Assembly (NCBI RefSeq): GCF_015751765.1
Contig: NZ_JADOTX010000001.1
Span: 4,774,001 to 4,838,000, forward strand
Direction of reading: 5' to 3'
DNA from: Micromonospora ureilytica
Lineage (GTDB): Bacteria; Actinomycetota; Actinomycetes; Mycobacteriales; Micromonosporaceae
DNA: 64,000 nucleotides
Shown: positions 55,497 to 63,711 of the stretch, in pieces
Layout: each line of letters begins with the position of its first letter
Position numbering within the stretch: the stretch's first letter is position 1
Position numbers and translations under genes: made by a program
Notes under the pieces: generated by a model
Told to the model about the DNA's origin: nothing
The model's database searches: none
The model's input: only the letters and a program-made list of their open reading frames with translations

Positions 55497-56984
55497 ATGG
55501 CCCGCGTGAAGGCATCGCCCGGTAACCGGGCGGAGGGGCGGCGTTCCACGCCCCTGCTGGCGACCGCGCTCGTGCTCGGCCTGCTCGCGGCGCTCGCCGT
55601 GGGACCGGCCTGGGCCAGCGCGGCCGCACCGGACGCGGACCCGGTCGTGACCTCGGCCGAACCGGTCAACGAGCCGGGAGACGGAGGGCCACCGACCACG
55701 CCGGCGGAGGAGCCCACCCCGACCGAGGCCCCGGGCGGCGAACCGGTGCCGACCGACCCGGCCCCGGAGACCACCGCCCCGCCACCGGAGACGACGCCAC
55801 CGGCGCCGGTGACCACCGCCCCGGAGATCCCGCCGGCGCCGACCACCAACGCGCCCGCGCCGGGCGGCACCACCCGACCGCCCAGCCCGACGCCCCCGGT
55901 GCCACCGACGGCGCCGCCGGTCCCACCGGCCCCGCCGACACCCCCGGCTCCGCCGGTCCGCCCGCCCGCGCAGGGTTCGGTGCCGCCGCCGCAGAACCCG
56001 CTGGGCGTGCAGGTCACCACCGGCGACGTCACCCTCACCGAGGCGTACTGGAACGCGGCGAGCACGGCCGCCACCCTGCAGGTCACGGTGCACAACACAG
56101 GTACCACCGCGCAACGGATCCGACTCTCGTACACGCTGCCCGCCGGGCTGACCGACGCCGGCACGAAGGGCTGCGCCGCCGCCGGTGGTGGCGCGTACCG
56201 CTGTGGGGCCTGGACCGCCGGGGCTGGCGTCCGGTTCAGCACCGTGCTGCGCCTGCGGGTCGCTGGCACGGCGTGGAAGCAGATGCCGCTCAGCGGCTCC
56301 GTCCAGGTCGTCGCGGACGCGCCGGCAGTGGCCGGGGAGGCGACCGACGACCAGGGCTTCGCGGTGCTCATCCCACCTGGCCCGCCGGTGCCCGGGATCG
56401 CGCTCGCCGCCGACGAGGTGGCCTTCGACATCAGCGGCAGCCCCAGCACCCTCACCCTCCGGCTGGGCAACACCGGCACGGTGGACGCCGCCGGCCGGGT
56501 CGAGGTCGTCCTACCGGCCGGGGTGACCGTGCCGACCCCACCGCCCGGCTGCGTTGCCGTCGACCCGACGCGTACCCGCTGCGACGCCGGCCTGGTGCTG
56601 GCGGGGGCGACCGCCGAGGTGCAACTGCCGGTGGAGGCGACGCCGCAGGCCCAGCGGGAAGCGCCGTTGTCCGGTGCCGTGATCGGTCAACTCGATCCAC
56701 GCAGCGGCCCGACCCGTCGGGTGCAGATGAGCTTCCGGATCACCGCCGCTGCCGCCCTGGCCACGCCGGTGGTCTCGCCGCCCGCGCCGACCGGCTCGCA
56801 GGGCGTACTCCCCGCCGGTGCCGCGACCGGAGACGGCGGGTTGACCTCGGTGCAGCGCACCGCGGTCATCCTGATCGCGGTCTCCGCGCTGCTGGTGGTG
56901 CTGGCTCTCACGCTGACCATGACCTCGCTGCGCCGCCGGTTCGGCGGTCCACCGGCCGAGCCCACGCTCAATCCCGCCGACTGA
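55497..56984 (+). CDS. Pro-rich secreted surface protein with C-terminal anchor
   Basis: A 495-residue protein. ATG 55497 follows CGGAGGACAG. A signal peptide (TPLLATALVLGLLAALAVGP, cleavage after AWASA) is followed by about 120 Pro/Thr-rich residues in PTPPAPP-like runs. Next come two beta-rich domains of the CARDB/DUF11 kind (VTLTEAYWNAASTAATLQVT with RIRLSYTLPAGLTDAGTKGC; EVAFDISGSPSTLTLRLGNT with GRVEVVLPAGVTVPTPPPGC). Each has a Cys pair that may form a disulfide. A helix near the end (AVILIAVSALLVVLALTLTM) and RRRF tail anchor it. The function is unknown; it probably protrudes from the envelope. A hairpin (56991-57022) follows. Confidence 0.8.
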   Translation: MARVKASPGNRAEGRRSTPLLATALVLGLLAALAVGPAWASAAAPDADPVVTSAEPVNEPGDGGPPTTPAEEPTPTEAPGGEPVPTDPAPETTAPPPETTPPAPVTTAPEIPPAPTTNAPAPGGTTRPPSPTPPVPPTAPPVPPAPPTPPAPPVRPPAQGSVPPPQNPLGVQVTTGDVTLTEAYWNAASTAATLQVTVHNTGTTAQRIRLSYTLPAGLTDAGTKGCAAAGGGAYRCGAWTAGAGVRFSTVLRLRVAGTAWKQMPLSGSVQVVADAPAVAGEATDDQGFAVLIPPGPPVPGIALAADEVAFDISGSPSTLTLRLGNTGTVDAAGRVEVVLPAGVTVPTPPPGCVAVDPTRTRCDAGLVLAGATAEVQLPVEATPQAQREAPLSGAVIGQLDPRSGPTRRVQMSFRITAAAALATPVVSPPAPTGSQGVLPAGAATGDGGLTSVQRTAVILIAVSALLVVLALTLTMTSLRRRFGGPPAEPTLNPAD

Positions 56985-56990
56985 TCGGCG

Positions 56991-57022
56991 GACGACCCCG
57001 GCAGCGCGCGGCCGGGGTCGTC
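56991..57022 (+). terminator. Terminator after the surface-protein gene
   Basis: A perfect 12-bp stem GACGACCCCGGC/GCCGGGGTCGTC around an 8-base loop, six bases past the stop codon. The next 200 bases to korA contain a leader ORF and an upstream region with no other gene. Confidence 0.7.
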
Positions 57023-57224
57023 GGCGGGGGCCCGGTGGTGATCTGAATTACGGCGGGCGGGGCGTAACACCGCAAAGGTGGGCATTTATCGTCTCTATCG
57101 GGTCCCAGTCGGCGGACCTCCAGCGATGGTTAGGGCTCCCTTAGACGTAGGCTCTCAGATGAGGAACGACAGCGGCCGGACCAGCCTGGGGCGGTGCGGT
57201 GAAGCGTTGCGTCAAGGAGGTTCC

Positions 57225-57269
57225 GTGGCCGGGCAAGCCCCGCAGTCGCGAACGAAGGTGGCACAGTGA
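57225..57269 (+). CDS. Fourteen-residue leader peptide overlapping korA
   Basis: GTG 57225 is preceded by AAGGAGG at a four-base gap, the strongest ribosome site in this area. It encodes VAGQAPQSRTKVAQ and stops at TGA 57267-57269, overlapping the korA start (GTG 57266). The korA start itself has AAGGTGG five bases upstream. The arrangement suggests translational coupling of korA to a short upstream frame. It could also be the vestige of a longer KorA N-terminus, as Streptomyces KorA has a longer one in a different reading register. It has no known family. Confidence 0.45.
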   Translation: MAGQAPQSRTKVAQ

Positions 57270-59113
57270 CCAAGCAGATCCGTCAACTCGACCGGGTGGT
57301 CATCCGGTTCGCCGGTGACTCCGGCGACGGCATGCAGCTGACCGGCGACCGGTTCACCTCGGAGACGGCGCAGCTCGGCAACGACATCTCCACGCTGCCA
57401 AACTTCCCCGCCGAGATCCGGGCGCCCGCCGGCACGTTGCCGGGGGTGTCGAGCTTCCAGGTGCACTTCGCCGACTACGACATCCTCACACCGGGTGACG
57501 CGCCCAACGTGCTGGTGGCGATGAACCCGGCGGCCCTCAAGGCCAACCTGGCCGACCTGCCGCGCGGCGCGGACATCATCGTCAACACCGACGAGTTCAC
57601 CAAGCGCAACCTGGCCAAGGTCGGTTACCAGGCCAGCCCACTGGACGACGACTCGCTGGCCGGCTACGTGGTGCACCCGGTGGCGCTGACCTCGATGACT
57701 GTCGGCGCGCTCGCCTCCCACCAGGTGTCCAAGAAGGACGCCGAGCGCTCGAAGAACATGTTCGCGCTCGGCCTGCTCTCCTGGATGTACTCCCGGCCAT
57801 TCGAGTCGACGCTGCGCTTCCTGGAGCGCAAGTTCGCGTCCCGTCCGGAGCTGGTCGCCGCGAACGTCGCCGCCTTCAAGGCCGGCTGGAACTTCGGCGA
57901 GACCACCGAGGACTTCGCCGTCCGCTACGAGGTCAAGCCGGCGAAGATGAAGCCGGGCACGTACCGCAACATCACCGGCAACGCGGCGCTCTCGCTGGGG
58001 TTGGTCGCCGCCGGGGTCCGCTCCGGGCTGCCGGTCTTCCTCGGCGCGTACCCGATCACGCCGGCATCGGACATCCTCCACGAGCTGAGCAAGCACAAGC
58101 GCTTCGGCGTGATCACCGTGCAGGCCGAGGACGAGATCGCCGCTGTCGGCGCCGCGCTCGGCGCCTCCTACGGCGGGTCCCTCGGTGTGACCACCACCAG
58201 CGGCCCCGGCGTGGCGCTCAAGAGCGAGACGATCTCGCTCGCGGTGGCCCTGGAGCTGCCGCTGGTGATCGTGGACGTGCAGCGCGCCGGCCCGTCGACA
58301 GGCATGCCGACCAAGACCGAGCAGGCCGACCTCAACATGGCGCTCTACGGACGGCACGGCGAGGCGCCGGTCGCGGTGATCGCGCCCCGGTCACCGTCGG
58401 ACTGCTTCTTCGCGGCACTGGAGGCGGCCCGGATCGCGCTGACCTACCGCACCCCGGTGATCCTGCTGTCCGACAACTACGTTGCCAACGGTTCGGAGCC
58501 GTGGCTGCTGCCCGACGTGGAGTCGCTGCCCGACCTGCGGGTCGAGTTCGCCACCAAGCCCAACGGCGACGACGGCACCACCTTCCTGCCCTACCTGCGT
58601 GACCCGGAGACCCTGGCTCGGCCATGGGCGATCCCTGGCACGGCGGGCCTGGAGCACCGGATCGGCGGTCTGGAGAAGGCCGACAAGACCGGCGACATCT
58701 CCTACGACCCGGCCAACCACGACTTCATGGTGCGCACCCGGGCCGCCCGGATCGAGACCATCCCGGTGCCGGACATCGAGGTGGAGGACCCGGACGGCGA
58801 CGCTCGGGTGCTGGTCCTCGGCTGGGGCTCGACGTACGGGCCGATCGGCGCGGCATGCCGCGGCGTACGCCAGCGCGGCCTCTCCATCGCCCAGGCGCAC
58901 CTGCGGCACCTGGCACCGATGCCGGCCAACCTCGGTGAGGTGCTCCGCTCGTACGACAAGGTGGTCATCCCGGAGATGAACCTGGGCCAGCTGGCGCATG
59001 TCATCCGGGCCCGCTACCTGGTCGACGCGATCAGCTACAACCAGGTCCGCGGCCTTCCGTTCACGGCCGCCGAGCTGGAGACGACGCTGGAAGAGGTGCT
59101 GAAGAATGTCTGA
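57266..59113 (+). CDS. korA: 2-oxoacid:ferredoxin oxidoreductase, gamma-alpha fused subunit
   Basis: A 615-residue subunit of an enzyme that oxidises 2-oxoglutarate or another 2-oxoacid to acyl-CoA, reducing ferredoxin. The first 190 residues are the gamma domain (LDRVVIRFAGDSGDGMQLTG, LPNFPAEIRAPAGTLPGVSS, DAPNVLVAMNPAALKANLAD). The alpha domain starts near 215 (GNAALSLGLVAAGVRSGLPV). It includes YPITPASDILHELSKHKRFG, VQAEDEIAAVGAALGASYGG, TTTSGPGVALKSETISLAVA and DVQRAGPSTGMPTKTEQADL. Fusion of the two is normal in this group. GTG 57266 is overlapped by the leader ORF. korB overlaps the end by eight bases. Confidence 0.95.
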   Translation: MTKQIRQLDRVVIRFAGDSGDGMQLTGDRFTSETAQLGNDISTLPNFPAEIRAPAGTLPGVSSFQVHFADYDILTPGDAPNVLVAMNPAALKANLADLPRGADIIVNTDEFTKRNLAKVGYQASPLDDDSLAGYVVHPVALTSMTVGALASHQVSKKDAERSKNMFALGLLSWMYSRPFESTLRFLERKFASRPELVAANVAAFKAGWNFGETTEDFAVRYEVKPAKMKPGTYRNITGNAALSLGLVAAGVRSGLPVFLGAYPITPASDILHELSKHKRFGVITVQAEDEIAAVGAALGASYGGSLGVTTTSGPGVALKSETISLAVALELPLVIVDVQRAGPSTGMPTKTEQADLNMALYGRHGEAPVAVIAPRSPSDCFFAALEAARIALTYRTPVILLSDNYVANGSEPWLLPDVESLPDLRVEFATKPNGDDGTTFLPYLRDPETLARPWAIPGTAGLEHRIGGLEKADKTGDISYDPANHDFMVRTRAARIETIPVPDIEVEDPDGDARVLVLGWGSTYGPIGAACRGVRQRGLSIAQAHLRHLAPMPANLGEVLRSYDKVVIPEMNLGQLAHVIRARYLVDAISYNQVRGLPFTAAELETTLEEVLKNV

Positions 59114-60140
59114 GCCTGTCGCCGTCAAGCTCACCGCGAAGGACTTCAAGTCCGACCAGGAGGTGCGCTGGTGCCCCGGCTGCGGTGACTACGCGATCCT
59201 GGCGGCCATCCAGCAGTTCATGCCGGAGCTGAACATCCCCCGGGAACGCACCGTCTTCGTCTCCGGGATCGGCTGCTCGTCCCGCTTCCCGTACTACATG
59301 AACACGTACGGCATGCACTCGATCCACGGCCGGGCCCCGGCGATCGCGACCGGCCTGTCGGTGTCCCGGCCGGACCTTTCGGTCTGGGTGGTCACCGGCG
59401 ACGGCGACGCGCTCTCCATCGGTGGCAACCACCTGATCCACGCGCTTCGGCGCAACGTCAACCTCAAGATCCTGCTGTTCAACAACCGGATCTACGGTCT
59501 GACCAAGGGCCAGTATTCTCCCACCTCCGAGGTCGGCAAGATCACCAAGTCGACTCCGGCCGGCTCGGCGGACGCCCCGTTCAACCCGCTCTCGCTGGCC
59601 CTCGGCGCGGAGGCCAGCTTCGTCGGCCGGACCATCGACTCCGACCGTAAGCACCTGCAGTCGGTGCTGCGGGCCGCCGCCGAGCACGAGGGTTCGGCGT
59701 TCGTGGAGATCTACCAGAACTGCAACATCTTCAACGATGGGGCGTTCGAGCAGCTCAAGGACCCGTCCACCCGGGACGACTACCTGATCCGCCTGGAGCA
59801 CGGCCAGCCGATCACCTTCGGGGCCGACGGGCAGTTCTGCGTGGTGCACCCGCCGGGTGGCTTCGGCCTGGAGGTCCGGGACACCAGCTCGGTCCGCCCG
59901 GAGGAGATCGTCGTGCACGACGCGACGGTCAACGACCCGGCGTACGCCTTCGCGCTGTCCCGGCTGCCCGGCCTGGACCTGCGCAACACTCCGATCGGGG
60001 TGTTCCGCTCGGTGGACCGGCCGTCCTACGACAGCGTGGTGCAGGCTCAGCTCGCGGCCGCCAAGGCGACTGTCACCGAGACCCCCGAGCAGCAGCTCGC
60101 CGGCCTGCTGGGCAGCGGCGACACCTGGACGATCATCTGA
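59106..60140 (+). CDS. korB: 2-oxoacid:ferredoxin oxidoreductase, beta subunit
   Basis: A 344-residue thiamine-diphosphate-binding subunit. ATG 59106 overlaps the korA stop by eight bases. The Cys-bearing Fe-S segment is EVRWCPGCGDYAILAAIQQF and SGIGCSSRFPYYMNTYGMHS. The ThDP motif runs from WVVTGDGDALSIGGNHLIHA through INLKILLFNNRIYGLTKGQY (here VNLKILLFNNRIYG). SPTSEVGKITKSTPAGSADA is typical of KorB. With korA it forms an alpha-beta enzyme; in aerobic actinobacteria it can replace 2-oxoglutarate dehydrogenase in part. A strong terminator follows. Confidence 0.96.
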   Translation: MSEPVAVKLTAKDFKSDQEVRWCPGCGDYAILAAIQQFMPELNIPRERTVFVSGIGCSSRFPYYMNTYGMHSIHGRAPAIATGLSVSRPDLSVWVVTGDGDALSIGGNHLIHALRRNVNLKILLFNNRIYGLTKGQYSPTSEVGKITKSTPAGSADAPFNPLSLALGAEASFVGRTIDSDRKHLQSVLRAAAEHEGSAFVEIYQNCNIFNDGAFEQLKDPSTRDDYLIRLEHGQPITFGADGQFCVVHPPGGFGLEVRDTSSVRPEEIVVHDATVNDPAYAFALSRLPGLDLRNTPIGVFRSVDRPSYDSVVQAQLAAAKATVTETPEQQLAGLLGSGDTWTII

Positions 60141-60157
60141 CGCCCGAAAATGGGACA

Positions 60158-60185
60158 GGGCCCGCAACCGTTCGGTTGCGGGCCC
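60158..60185. terminator. Terminator after korB
   Basis: A perfect 12-bp stem GGGCCCGCAACC/GGTTGCGGGCCC with loop GTTC, then TTCCC on the plus strand, lies 17 bases past the korB stop. The convergent protease gene ends 28 bases further on, so it may act for both transcripts. Confidence 0.75.
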
Positions 60186-60212
60186 TTCCCGTTACTGCTG
60201 CGGACAGCCTGG

Positions 60213-62027
60213 TCAGAAGACCAGGTTGAAGACTCCCCAGCCGGTGCCGATGACCCCGCCGCTCGAGTCGATCCACTGGCCGTAGCCGTTGGTCGTGTAG
60301 AGCCGCATCCGGCCACTGCCGTCGACGCCGAGCATGTCCATCATGTTGTCGCCGCTCCAGTCGCCCGGAACCATGATGTTCTTGAAGCCCTGCCAGCCGC
60401 TACCGATCTTGGTGCCGAGCGGGTTGGTCCAGCCGCCCTTGCTGTCGGACTGGTACATCTTCAGGTCGCCGGTCGAGGTACGACCGATCAGCACCTCACG
60501 CCCGTCGCCCTTCCAGGCCCCGGGGGTGAGGAACAGGTTGAACCCGTTCCAACCGTTGCCGATCTTGGTGCCCAGCGGGTTCTCCCAGCCGCCATTACCG
60601 TTGCTGGTGTAGCGGATCAGGTCGCCGTTGGACTTGCGCACCAGAAGGCTCGGCCGGTTGTTGCCCAGCCAGTTGTTCGTCACCATGAGCGCGGTGAAGC
60701 CCTGCCACCCGGTGCCGATCTTCTTCGCGCCACCGACGAAGTTGCCCTTGCCATCGGTGTTGTAGATGAACAGCTCACCGTTGGGCTTCATCGCCATGAT
60801 GGACGGCTTCTTGTCGCCGTTCCAGTTGTAGACGCGGAAGACCCGGCTGTAGATGTTCCAGCCCGCGCCGATTTGCTGAACCCCGTAGAAGCCGCCGTAC
60901 CCGTCCTTGGAGAAGCCACTGCCGTACCACAACGCCAGGTTGCCGGCGGCGTCGCGGGCGAGCAGGTCGGTGTGACCGTCGCCCGTCCAGTCCGCGTTGA
61001 CCAGCGACGGACGGGTGAGGTCCGCCTTGATGGAGTTGTTGTAGTAGCTCAACCGCTCGTAGTAGCCGGGCGACGAACCACACGGCCGGAAGCCCCAGTC
61101 GGTGATGCCGACCTGGACCCCGTTGACGAGCAGCGGACCGCCGGAGTCACCCCCGCAGGTGTCGCTGCTCGGCGTGGCGTCGGTGCCCGCGCCAGCACAG
61201 ATCATCCGGTCGGCGAGGTAGAGCCCGGCGACGTTGCAGTCCTCGTTGGACCGCATCGGAACAGTCGCCTTGCGCAGCCGGCTGTCCGGGTTCTCGTCGT
61301 CGGACGCGGTGACGCCGTAGCCCGCGATCTGGGCCTGCGTACCAGCCACGTACGGAGTCTGGTCACCCTGGGCGCTCAACGACACCGGCTTGTACACGCT
61401 GGGCAGGTTCTGCTTCAGCGTGAGGACCGAGACGTCGTCCACGATGGGCGCGGTGTCGGGGTTCTCGTACTGCTCGGCGATGTTCCAGCCCGGGTGGGTC
61501 CAGGTCGAACCAACCTCGGCGACGAACCCGCTGCCACCGACGAGCTGGCCGTTGCTGTCGACCAACCGGTCGTTGCCGGCGATGACCCGAGTCGCCCCGG
61601 GCCCGTCGGCGGTGCAGTGCGCGGCCGTCAGCACCTTGTTGGGGGCGATGATCGTGCCGGTGCACCAGTACCAGTAGAAGTCCGGGCCATCCTGGAAAGT
61701 GGTGACGATACCCACGATGTACGGGAACTCGGAGGCGCTCGCCAGGGCCCCCTGGAAGACCTTGGGGGAGGCACCCGTACCGGACTGGAAGGTCCGGCCC
61801 TGGGCGCCCGGCTTGGGAAGCGTGAGCTTCCCCTTGTGCAGGTTCGGCAGCTTGCTCAACCGGTCCGGTCGCTCGCTGCTCGCCACGTCGTACGCGCCGC
61901 CGCCGGCGGGGGCGGCGCTGGCACTGGTCGTGGGTGCCACGGCCGCCACGCCCGTGAGAGCGAGGCCCGCCATGACGCCGGCGTACCATCGCCGCCGGGC
62001 TCCTGCGGATGTTGCCACTTCAGCCAC
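60213..62027 (-). CDS. Secreted trypsin-like serine protease with VCBS-like repeats
   Basis: A 604-residue exported protein. GTG 62027 has GGGAAG seven bases upstream. Residues 1-39 form a signal peptide (AGVMAGLALTGVAAVAPTTS). The S1 domain spans about 90-330: KVLTAAHCTADGPGATRVIA (His), IVDDVSVLTLKQNLPSVYKP (Asp) and SSDTCGGDSGGPLLVNGVQV (Ser), with four Cys in trypsin positions. The last 260 residues are VCBS/FG-GAP-like repeats (DWTGDGHTDLLARDAAGNLA, NWNGDKKPSIMAMKPNGELF, NWLGNNRPSLLVRKSNGDLI, AWKGDGREVLIGRTSTGDLK, DWSGDNMMDMLGVDGSGRMR), five in number and likely a propeller that binds polymer or protein. Confidence 0.93.
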   Translation of the reverse strand: MAEVATSAGARRRWYAGVMAGLALTGVAAVAPTTSASAAPAGGGAYDVASSERPDRLSKLPNLHKGKLTLPKPGAQGRTFQSGTGASPKVFQGALASASEFPYIVGIVTTFQDGPDFYWYWCTGTIIAPNKVLTAAHCTADGPGATRVIAGNDRLVDSNGQLVGGSGFVAEVGSTWTHPGWNIAEQYENPDTAPIVDDVSVLTLKQNLPSVYKPVSLSAQGDQTPYVAGTQAQIAGYGVTASDDENPDSRLRKATVPMRSNEDCNVAGLYLADRMICAGAGTDATPSSDTCGGDSGGPLLVNGVQVGITDWGFRPCGSSPGYYERLSYYNNSIKADLTRPSLVNADWTGDGHTDLLARDAAGNLALWYGSGFSKDGYGGFYGVQQIGAGWNIYSRVFRVYNWNGDKKPSIMAMKPNGELFIYNTDGKGNFVGGAKKIGTGWQGFTALMVTNNWLGNNRPSLLVRKSNGDLIRYTSNGNGGWENPLGTKIGNGWNGFNLFLTPGAWKGDGREVLIGRTSTGDLKMYQSDSKGGWTNPLGTKIGSGWQGFKNIMVPGDWSGDNMMDMLGVDGSGRMRLYTTNGYGQWIDSSGGVIGTGWGVFNLVF

Positions 62028-62449
62028 TGATTGCTTCCCGTCGTTCGATTAACGAGGCACTCGGAACTGCCCGGGATGACCTGCGTGGGACGCGACGGGG
62101 TGAACGACAAACCGCACCAGGGCGAGTCCGCCCGGCTCTAGAAGCTTTCCCCGTCGTGCCTGCGCCAACGACGCTGCACCGGCAAGTCCCGGCAGCGACA
62201 CCCATTGACAGCTCTAAGCCGGGACACCGTAGCAAGGGTTCGATCGGGAAGCTGCCCGGTAACGAGGTTTTTCCATGATCCGCAACCAGGCCGCGACGAA
62301 CCGGCGGGGTCAGCGCAGCCGCGACTCATCCGGACGGGTTGCGGCTCCAGCCGCCTGGTGCTCAGAAACTGGATGTCCCGCCCCGGAGGGGTGGCCGTTC
62401 CGGTGTGGAGCGGCCGCCCTCCGGGCGACGAGCGACGAGGGACGACTGG
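62028..62449. other. Intergenic region upstream of the protease and downstream of azoR
   Basis: These 422 bases hold no gene that I can support. On the minus strand TCGTT-AATCG-AACGA (about 62043-62057) is a short palindrome close to the protease start and may be regulatory. On the plus strand a TTGACA at about 62206 might be a -35 element. A plus-strand frame starting at 62276 (MIRNQAATNR) has poor coding character and overlaps azoR antisense. Confidence 0.35.
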
Positions 62450-63094
62450 TCAGCGGGCGGCGCCGGCCGGCTGCCAGAGGTTGTCGATCTCCTTCTCGGC
62501 CGCCGTGAGACTCGCCTCGTGCAGCGGGATCAGCTCGGCCATCGCCGGCACCGACGGCGCCAGGGTCAGCTCGGCGCTGATGAAGCGCGGCTGCATGCCG
62601 GTCATCGACAGGCCGTGCGGGAGCCACGGCTCGGCGTGGTCCCAGCCGGAGCGCGGGGTGCCCTCGCCGTAGCCGCCGCCCCGGGTGGCCAGCACCACGA
62701 ACTCGCGTCCGCCGAGCAGGCCCTCCTGGGTCGTCGGGTCGAACGACAGCCCGGGAACGATCAGGTGGTCGACCCAGGACTTGACGCTGCTGGGCGCGCC
62801 GAAGTTGTAGAGCGGCAGGCCGAGCAGCACCACGTCGGCCTGCTTCACCTCGTCGACCAACCGCGCGCTGAGCTCCCAGGAGTCACGCTGGGCCGGCGTG
62901 TGCTGGTCCGGAGGCGTCATCCGCGCCAGCCCGCCCTCCGCGTCCAGGTGCGGTAGTGGCTCGGCGCCCAGGTCCCGGTAGGCCACGGTGCCGTCCGGGT
63001 GGGCCGCACGCCATGCGTCGACCGCGCGGGCGGTGAGCCGTCGGCTGATCGACCAGTCACCACGGATGCTCGAGTCAATATGCAGCAGGTGCAT
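62450..63094 (-). CDS. azoR: FMN-dependent NADH-azoreductase family protein
   Basis: A 214-residue flavodoxin-like NAD(P)H oxidoreductase. ATG 63094 (the second of two adjacent ATGs) is preferred because AGGAGG then lies four bases upstream. It has MHLLHIDSSIRGDWSISRRL (FMN phosphate loop), ADVVLLGLPLYNFGAPSSVK (isoalloxazine loop) and SWVDHLIVPGLSFD, then VVLATRGGGYGEGTPRSGWD. These are the AzoR/AcpD elements; members reduce quinones and azo compounds. It is divergent from the marR gene, which probably represses it. A sigma-70-like promoter lies in the 82-base gap (63131-63158). Confidence 0.92.
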   Translation of the reverse strand: MHLLHIDSSIRGDWSISRRLTARAVDAWRAAHPDGTVAYRDLGAEPLPHLDAEGGLARMTPPDQHTPAQRDSWELSARLVDEVKQADVVLLGLPLYNFGAPSSVKSWVDHLIVPGLSFDPTTQEGLLGGREFVVLATRGGGYGEGTPRSGWDHAEPWLPHGLSMTGMQPRFISAELTLAPSVPAMAELIPLHEASLTAAEKEIDNLWQPAGAAR

Positions 63095-63130
63095 CATTCC
63101 TCCTCTAGGAATCGTCTGTGCAGCACCAAC

Positions 63131-63158
63131 TATTTATAGCAGGCCGATGTTCCGTCAA
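63131..63158 (-). promoter_or_regulatory. Promoter of azoR
   Basis: On the minus strand TTGACG (complement of 63153-63158) and TATAAATA (complement of 63131-63138) form a -35/-10 pair spaced 14-16 bases, the most consensus-like promoter in the window. The A/T-rich core CTATTTATAG is near-palindromic and could overlap a MarR operator; the gap to marR is also within 50 bases. Confidence 0.55.
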
Positions 63159-63176
63159 GTCGGTAGACTGGGTCAC

Positions 63177-63656
63177 ATGTCCGCGCAGCCGCTCGACTCC
63201 TCAGAGCACCGCTCGGGCGCACTCCTGGACCATCTGGCCCGGCGGATGCGGCTGCGGTCGGAGTCGGTACTGGCGCCACTGGGGCTGCGCCCCCGGCACC
63301 TGGTCGCGCTCACCGTGCTGCGCGCCGGCGGCGGCACCGGTCAACAGGCGCTCGCCACCATCCTGGAAATGGACAGCACCAACATCGTCGGGCTGCTCAA
63401 CGACCTGGAAGCCAAGCAGCTGATCGAGCGGCGGCGCTCCCCCGAGGACCGTCGCCGACACGTCGTCGAGCTCACCGAAGATGGGACGAAACGCCTCAGC
63501 GAGGCCGAATGCGCCCTGGCTGGCGCCGAGGACGAGGTGCTGGGCGCACTGGATCCCGCCGAGCGGGAAACCCTCTACAAGCTGCTCAGCCGGGCCTCCA
63601 CCGGCACGTCGATCAACTGCACCGAGGCGATCTGCGCCACCGACGACACCTGCTGA
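63177..63656 (+). CDS. MarR-family regulator with Cys-rich C-terminus
   Basis: A 159-residue winged-helix regulator from ATG 63177. It includes RSGALLDHLARRMRLRSESV, LAPLGLRPRHLVALTVLRAG, GTGQQALATILEMDSTNIVG, LLNDLEAKQLIERRRSPEDR and RRHVVELTEDGTKRLSEAEC, the standard wing and dimer helices. Four cysteines occur: one at the end of that helix and three in the last 15 residues (NCTEAICATDDTC). Together with the divergent azoreductase this suggests a thiol-based sensor of quinones or oxidants, like OhrR/QsrR, but the positions differ from theirs. No ribosome site precedes the ATG. Confidence 0.9.
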   Translation: MSAQPLDSSEHRSGALLDHLARRMRLRSESVLAPLGLRPRHLVALTVLRAGGGTGQQALATILEMDSTNIVGLLNDLEAKQLIERRRSPEDRRRHVVELTEDGTKRLSEAECALAGAEDEVLGALDPAERETLYKLLSRASTGTSINCTEAICATDDTC

Positions 63657-63711
63657 CGCGGCGTCACCTCAACGACCGAGCGGCCAGGCCCGCCCAGCAG
63701 TGGCGGGACGA

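Noticed and set aside
62276-62508. Plus-strand frame starting at ATG 62276
   Set aside because: No ribosome site, poor codon pattern, and it runs antisense into azoR.
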